A stretch of 9,659 nucleotides of DNA from positions 1 to 9,659 of the forward strand of contig JAIVJP010000345.1 of the NCBI GenBank assembly GCA_020199975.1, written 5' to 3'. The notes below the pieces were generated by a model. The model searched no databases and was not told the DNA's origin. It worked only from the letters and a program-made list of their open reading frames with translations. The stretch's first letter is position 1; every line of letters starts with the position of its first letter. Both the position numbers and the translations under genes were made by a program. The stretch comes from Acidobacteriota bacterium (lineage in GTDB: Bacteria; Acidobacteriota; Blastocatellia; Pyrinomonadales; Pyrinomonadaceae). Below are positions 6,318 to 9,659 of this stretch, piece after piece.

Positions 6318-7145
6318 TCCGCGCCGGCAGATCGAAAGCTCGAAAACACATTGAGAAAAAGGATCGGGCGGGAATCAACAAGCACCACTTCCGAAGTACA
6401 CTGTCTTCCGACTCATGATTATTTCGCTCGTGCTTGCGTTGTTCGTGACTGCCAGTGGCACGATCACCACTTACTTCTACGACGAAGCTGCGTCCTTTGC
6501 TTCTCGTCTCTGCGCCGGCGCCTGTATCGGCCTGGCGGCGTTAGGATTGGTCGGCTTCGTGATCGCCTCGTTCCTGGGACTGACGCCGCTGGCCATCGCG
6601 CTCACAGTGGCGGTGGGATCCACACCGGTGTGCTTAACAACTTTGGCGATCTGCCATTCCACTTGAGCGTCATCACCAGCTTCGCTTATGGAAATAACTT
6701 TCCACCTGACGACCCCACTTATGCCGGCGTGCGCTTTACTTATCCTTTTCTCACCGACTTTGTGTCCGCAATCTTTGTGCGCTGCGGGGCAGATCTGCGC
6801 CAATCGATGTTCATTGAGAATTTCATCCTGGGAGTCTCGTTCGTGGGATTGTTGCACCGCTGGGCACTTGAGATGGTGCGAGATCGACTCGCTGCAGTGA
6901 TAACGCCGCTACTAGTGATTCTAAACGGGGGGTTCGGTTGGGTGCTCTTGTGGGAATCAGCGAAGCAATATGATCAAGGTCTCTCGGCGATGCTCAACAG
7001 TATTCCCAACTCTCTTACGATTATTCCAAACACAACCTGGCGTTGGGGTAACGCGATATCCACACTGCTGGTTCCGCAGCGAGGCATGCTGCTCGGGTTA
7101 CCGATCGCGGTCATAGTGTTTACGCAATGGTGGGTGGCCGGAAAC

Positions 7146-7308
7146 GACACGGAAACGGGGAGACGAGGAGAGCCGGAAAAGAACGAAACGGCGACAGGGG
7201 GACGGGGAGAGGGGGTGACCGGTGAACGCAAGAGTAAGAGGAGGAAGCAAAAGAAGCTGACGGCGCGACACGGTAAACAGCATCTCCGCGTCTCTCCGTT
7301 TCCGCGTC
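7146..7308. repeat. Palindromic repeat element with 26-bp inverted ends inserted in frame in a coding gene
   Basis: The left arm 7146-7171 (begins GACACGGAAACGG) and the reverse complement of the right arm 7283-7308 (begins GACGCGGAAACGG) agree at 23 of 26 bases. Between them the plus strand is purine-rich with G-runs (7197-7201, 7204-7207, 7211-7215), followed by A/G-rich sequence and then a pyrimidine-rich right end (CTCCGCGTCTCTCCG). This build, with short GAC-G-CGG units facing CCGCGTCTC units, resembles dispersed non-coding palindromic repeats known from cyanobacteria and some other bacteria. Translated, it adds about 55-60 hydrophilic residues rich in Gly, Arg, Lys and Glu between two membrane helices (after TQWWVAG, before RMIAAGIIAA). 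It introduces no stop and leaves the frame intact. No target duplication or transposase is visible. Confidence 0.7.
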
Positions 7309-8248
7309 TTCGCGTCTCATCGATTCACCGAATGATTGCAGCCGGCATCATCGCCGCCTTGCTGCCGCTGGTTCACGCTCACAGTTTCATAGCGGTAATG
7401 GCGGTAGCAGGGTGTATCGCACTGATCCAACGACGCTGGCGTGATTGGATACTGTTCTTTCTTGCAGCTTCGCTGGTTGCTCTTCCCCAAATGTGGTGGT
7501 CGATCCACAACAGCTCGGTTGACGCCGCCACTTTCTTTGATTGGCACCTCGGCTGGGATCGCGGCAAAGATAATCCTGTGTGGTTCTGGTTAAAGAATAC
7601 CGGACTATTCATTCCGTTGATCCTGGCGGCGATTCTCTGGCTTGGCAAGAAACGTCTCGTGTCGCGACGACTACTCCTTTTCTATTTGCCTTTCACGCTT
7701 TGTTTCATTGTGCCAAATCTGGTCAAGATGGCCCCGTGGGTGTGGGACAATATCAAGGTTCTGTTCTACTGGTGGTTGGCCTCCGCGCCGATAGTGGCCC
7801 TGCTGCTGGCGCGTCTTTGGCATCAGCGCGGTCTGCGCCGCACACTTGCCGTAGCGCTATTTGTTTGTGTAACGCTCGCGGGGAGCGTGGACGTTGCGAC
7901 TATCGTTCTCAGCTCCGCGAAGTATCAGGTGTTTGATCGTCCAGGAATTCAGTTTTCGGAAATCGTCAAACGTGAGACCGAGCCGGGGGCCAGAATTGTT
8001 CATGCTCCGGTACACAATCATCCGGTATTTCTGACGGGCAGACGATCCTTAATGGGTTATCCTGGGCACATTTGGACGCATGGTCTTGAATACAATCAGC
8101 GTGAAGGCGAGATCAAGCGGCTTTACGCGGGTGGGCCAGAAGCGGGCGGACTGCTAGGGAAATATGACATCAAGTATGCGGTCCTCGGTCCGCATGAACG
8201 TAACGTGGCCAACGCAAACGATCAGTTCTTTTCGAGTTTTACGAAAGT

Positions 8249-8253
8249 AGGAG
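8249..8253 (+). promoter_or_regulatory. Shine-Dalgarno site of the Agl23-like gene
   Basis: AGGAG, 6 bases before GTG at 8260. It lies inside the coding end of the preceding gene, so it decides the GTG start and implies a 35-base overlap with translational coupling. Confidence 0.6.
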
Positions 8254-8259
8254 AAGAAG

Positions 8260-9659
8260 GTGGGTACCGCCTCTACAAAATCGTACAGCCGTAAGAAGAA
8301 TCGTCGATCCGAAGTCGCGCCGCCGAAGATAACACCGCCGGACGTTTCCAGGTCGGCTCAGACGCGCGACCTTTCAGATCGGACTTGGCTCATTTGCTGC
8401 CTCTTCATCATGGCTGTGGGGGCAATTCTCCGTTTATACAATCTCAGTCTCGTGCCCTTTCATCATGACGAGGGAGTGAATGGAAACTTCCTCGTCCGGC
8501 TCGTGCGTGAAGGGTTTTACCATTACGATCCCGCGAACTATCACGGTCCAACTCTCTATTATTTCTCAGCCGTCATCGCCTGGATCCTACGATTCCTTTT
8601 TGGTGTCTCTGCGCAAAACACTTATGGCCTACATACCGTGACATTGAGGCTCGTACCGCCTGGTGCTGGCATCCGTGTCGGCGGCGCTCCTTTTTGCAAC
8701 CAAGGAGACCGCCGTAATTTCGGCAGCAGTATTGGCAATTGCTCTAACGTTGACACACTTTTACCCGTGGTTAAGGAACAGATTCTTTCGTGAGAATCAG
8801 AGAGACCGCAAACAGCGCAGGTCATCACGCGGACCACAAACCAGCCCGCAAACGAGTGCGCTGGAAAGACTGGGCGGTAAAGAGAAATTAGCTTTTTTGG
8901 GCCTGATCGCGATTATTGTATTCGTCGGAGTGAACGTCCTTTTCTACTCGTCCTTTTTCACTAACTACCCAAAGGGCGTCTACGATGCCGTGAAGACTTT
9001 TGAGTTCTGGACCAAGACAGGAAAGGAAGCGCACGTTCAGCCAATCACGACTTACGTTTGGTGGTTGTTGCGACAGGAGCCGCCGCTTATATTTCTGGGA
9101 ACCATCGGAGCAGCGCTGATAGTTTGGAAACCTCGCAACGCTTTCGCGTTATTTTCAGCTTTGTGGGCGTTCGGGTTACTGGCTGCGTATTCGCTCATTG
9201 GCTACAAAACGCCGTGGCTCGGTCTAAATTTTGCGGTTCCGCTGGCGCTGATTAGCGGCTACGCATTACAATTCTTTTATGATTGGGGGTTGGGCGAGAT
9301 TCGTCTGATCATCGGCATCATGCTCCTGGCAGTCGCGATCAGCGGATATAAGACAGTCGATCTGAACTTTTTCAACTACGACAACGACGCTCAGTCGTAT
9401 GTCTACGTTTATGCGCACACACGTCGAGAAATGTTGGCGCTGGTCGATGAGGTTGAAAAAATCGCCGAACGTACGAAGCGGGGCAGTAAGATGGGGATCA
9501 CTATCGTGTCATCGGACTATTGGCCTCTGCCATGGTACCTGCGCGACTACACAGCGGTGGGTTACCACGGTCGCATGACCTCCTCAACCGAGCCAGCGAT
9601 TATCGCTTCCGAAAGCCAGGCAGCAGAGGTTCAGACGAACTTCGGCGATCGTTACCAAC
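8260..9659 (+). pseudogene. Agl23/TIGR03663-like membrane glycosyltransferase-family protein, internal block missing, runs off the right edge
   Basis: GTG at 8260 with a strong AGGAG begins a charged cytoplasmic tail, a membrane helix (WLICCLFIMAVGAILRLYN) and the GT-C type loop motif LVPFHHDEGVNGNF (acidic pair D70-E71). YHYDPANYHGPTLYYFSAVI and LHTVTLRLVP follow. The frame then turns to nonsense and stops at 8793. From 8660 another frame is open to the end of the window (333 codons): LVLASVSAALLFATKETAVI, VFVGVNVLFYSSFFTNYPKG, YDAVKTFEFWTKTG, SLIGYKTPWLGLNF, SDYWPLPWYLRDY. Both halves fit the family called flippase activity-associated protein Agl23 in haloarchaea and also present in Chloroflexota and other bacteria. 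In that family several helices normally separate LRLVP from the LASVSAALLFATKETA region. Here they are directly joined, so about 150-250 bp seem lost, a number not divisible by three. The second frame has no stop at the window edge, so the C-terminus is unseen. Confidence 0.75.

Larger units (their letters stand above)
6415..8294 (+). pseudogene. Multi-spanning membrane protein, GT-C glycosyltransferase-like, frame broken near 6620
   Basis: ATG at 6415 opens a hydrophobic N-terminus (MIISLVLALFVTASGTITTY, ALGLVGFVIASFLGL, LAIALTVAVGS). That frame leaves sense near 6610-6640. The main body continues in another frame from GVLNNFGDLPFHLSVITSFA to YRLYKIVQP at 8294. The body has about ten membrane helices and conserved-looking loops: FPPDDPTYAGVRFTYPFLTD, LLPLVHAHSF, ALPQMWW, WVWDNIKVLFYWW. 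A soluble C-terminal part (VHAPVHNHPVFLTGRRSLMG, YPGHIWTHGLEYN) follows. This resembles large bacterial membrane proteins annotated as hypothetical or GT39-like, probably lipid-linked sugar transferases, although no catalytic motif can be assigned. A change of 3n+1 missing bases (or 2 extra) explains the shift, and a loop may be missing at the join. A single open frame runs from 6276, but its first 115 residues are arginine-rich and out of frame. A repeat element (7146-7308) sits in one loop. No clear ribosome-binding site precedes 6415. Confidence 0.75.

Noticed and set aside
6235..6381. 5' extension of ychF by 49 codons
   Set aside because: The family begins at MLRAGIVGLANVGKS. The extension has no conserved content and would overlap the divergent promoter region.
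6276..6614. The N-terminal 115 residues of the single 672-codon open frame starting at 6276
   Set aside because: They are rich in Arg, His and Cys with no membrane character, while the other frame from 6415 gives clean membrane helices. The 6276 start also overlaps the ychF/operon promoter region. I treat it as an out-of-frame reading ahead of a frameshift.
7197..7222. G-rich run as a possible G-quadruplex
   Set aside because: Only three runs of four or more G are close together; the fourth is just two G. It is better explained as part of the palindromic repeat element.
1..9659. CRISPR array, complete insertion sequence, tRNA or rRNA
   Set aside because: No regularly spaced direct repeats, transposase reading frame, cloverleaf or rRNA-like sequence was seen on either strand.

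Overview
The window looks like chromosomal DNA of a mesophilic, medium-to-high GC bacterium, probably from an environmental or metagenomic assembly. The two membrane glycosyltransferase-like proteins at the right end are of types I associate with Acidobacteriota, Chloroflexota and archaea. My best guess is an acidobacterium of the Blastocatellia type, but this is an inference from gene content and style; no rRNA or other phylogenetic marker is present.

Left region (1-1725, all minus strand): an accessory, decaying patch. The outermost gene is the N-terminal half of a type I restriction-modification DNA methyltransferase (HsdM), cut by the window edge and broken by an apparent one-base insertion at about 369. 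Upstream of it is an intact HigA-type antitoxin. Its HigB toxin partner survives only as a C-terminal remnant that still overlaps the antitoxin start by ATGA. Further upstream are a fused-looking remnant of a second toxin-antitoxin pair (an addiction-module antitoxin tail followed by a ParE-like toxin head) and a small ORF of unknown nature.

Central region (1759-6234): ordinary housekeeping genes. On the plus strand are an HNH endonuclease gene, preceded by a good promoter, and a TatA-type twin-arginine translocase subunit. Converging on them, on the minus strand, are a class I SAM-dependent methyltransferase and RarA (AAA+ replication/recombination ATPase), 7 bases apart and probably cotranscribed. 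A hairpin lies between the convergent ends. Divergent from rarA is a tiny, very hydrophobic ORF at 4786-4956 that length-filtered gene calls easily miss. YchF (Obg-family ATPase) follows on the minus strand.

Right region (6415-9659, plus strand): two overlapping genes for multi-spanning GT-C-type membrane proteins. The first belongs to an uncharacterised family; the second resembles the Agl23/TIGR03663 family. Both reading frames are broken as sequenced. The second appears to have lost an internal block, and the first shifts frame near 6620 and may also have lost sequence. The first gene also carries an in-frame, roughly 163-bp palindromic repeat element with 26-bp inverted ends in a hydrophilic loop. 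With hsdM, three genes in 9.7 kb have broken frames, so either this is a region of real decay or the assembly has local errors. No CRISPR array, tRNA, rRNA, complete insertion sequence or clear new defence system was seen.
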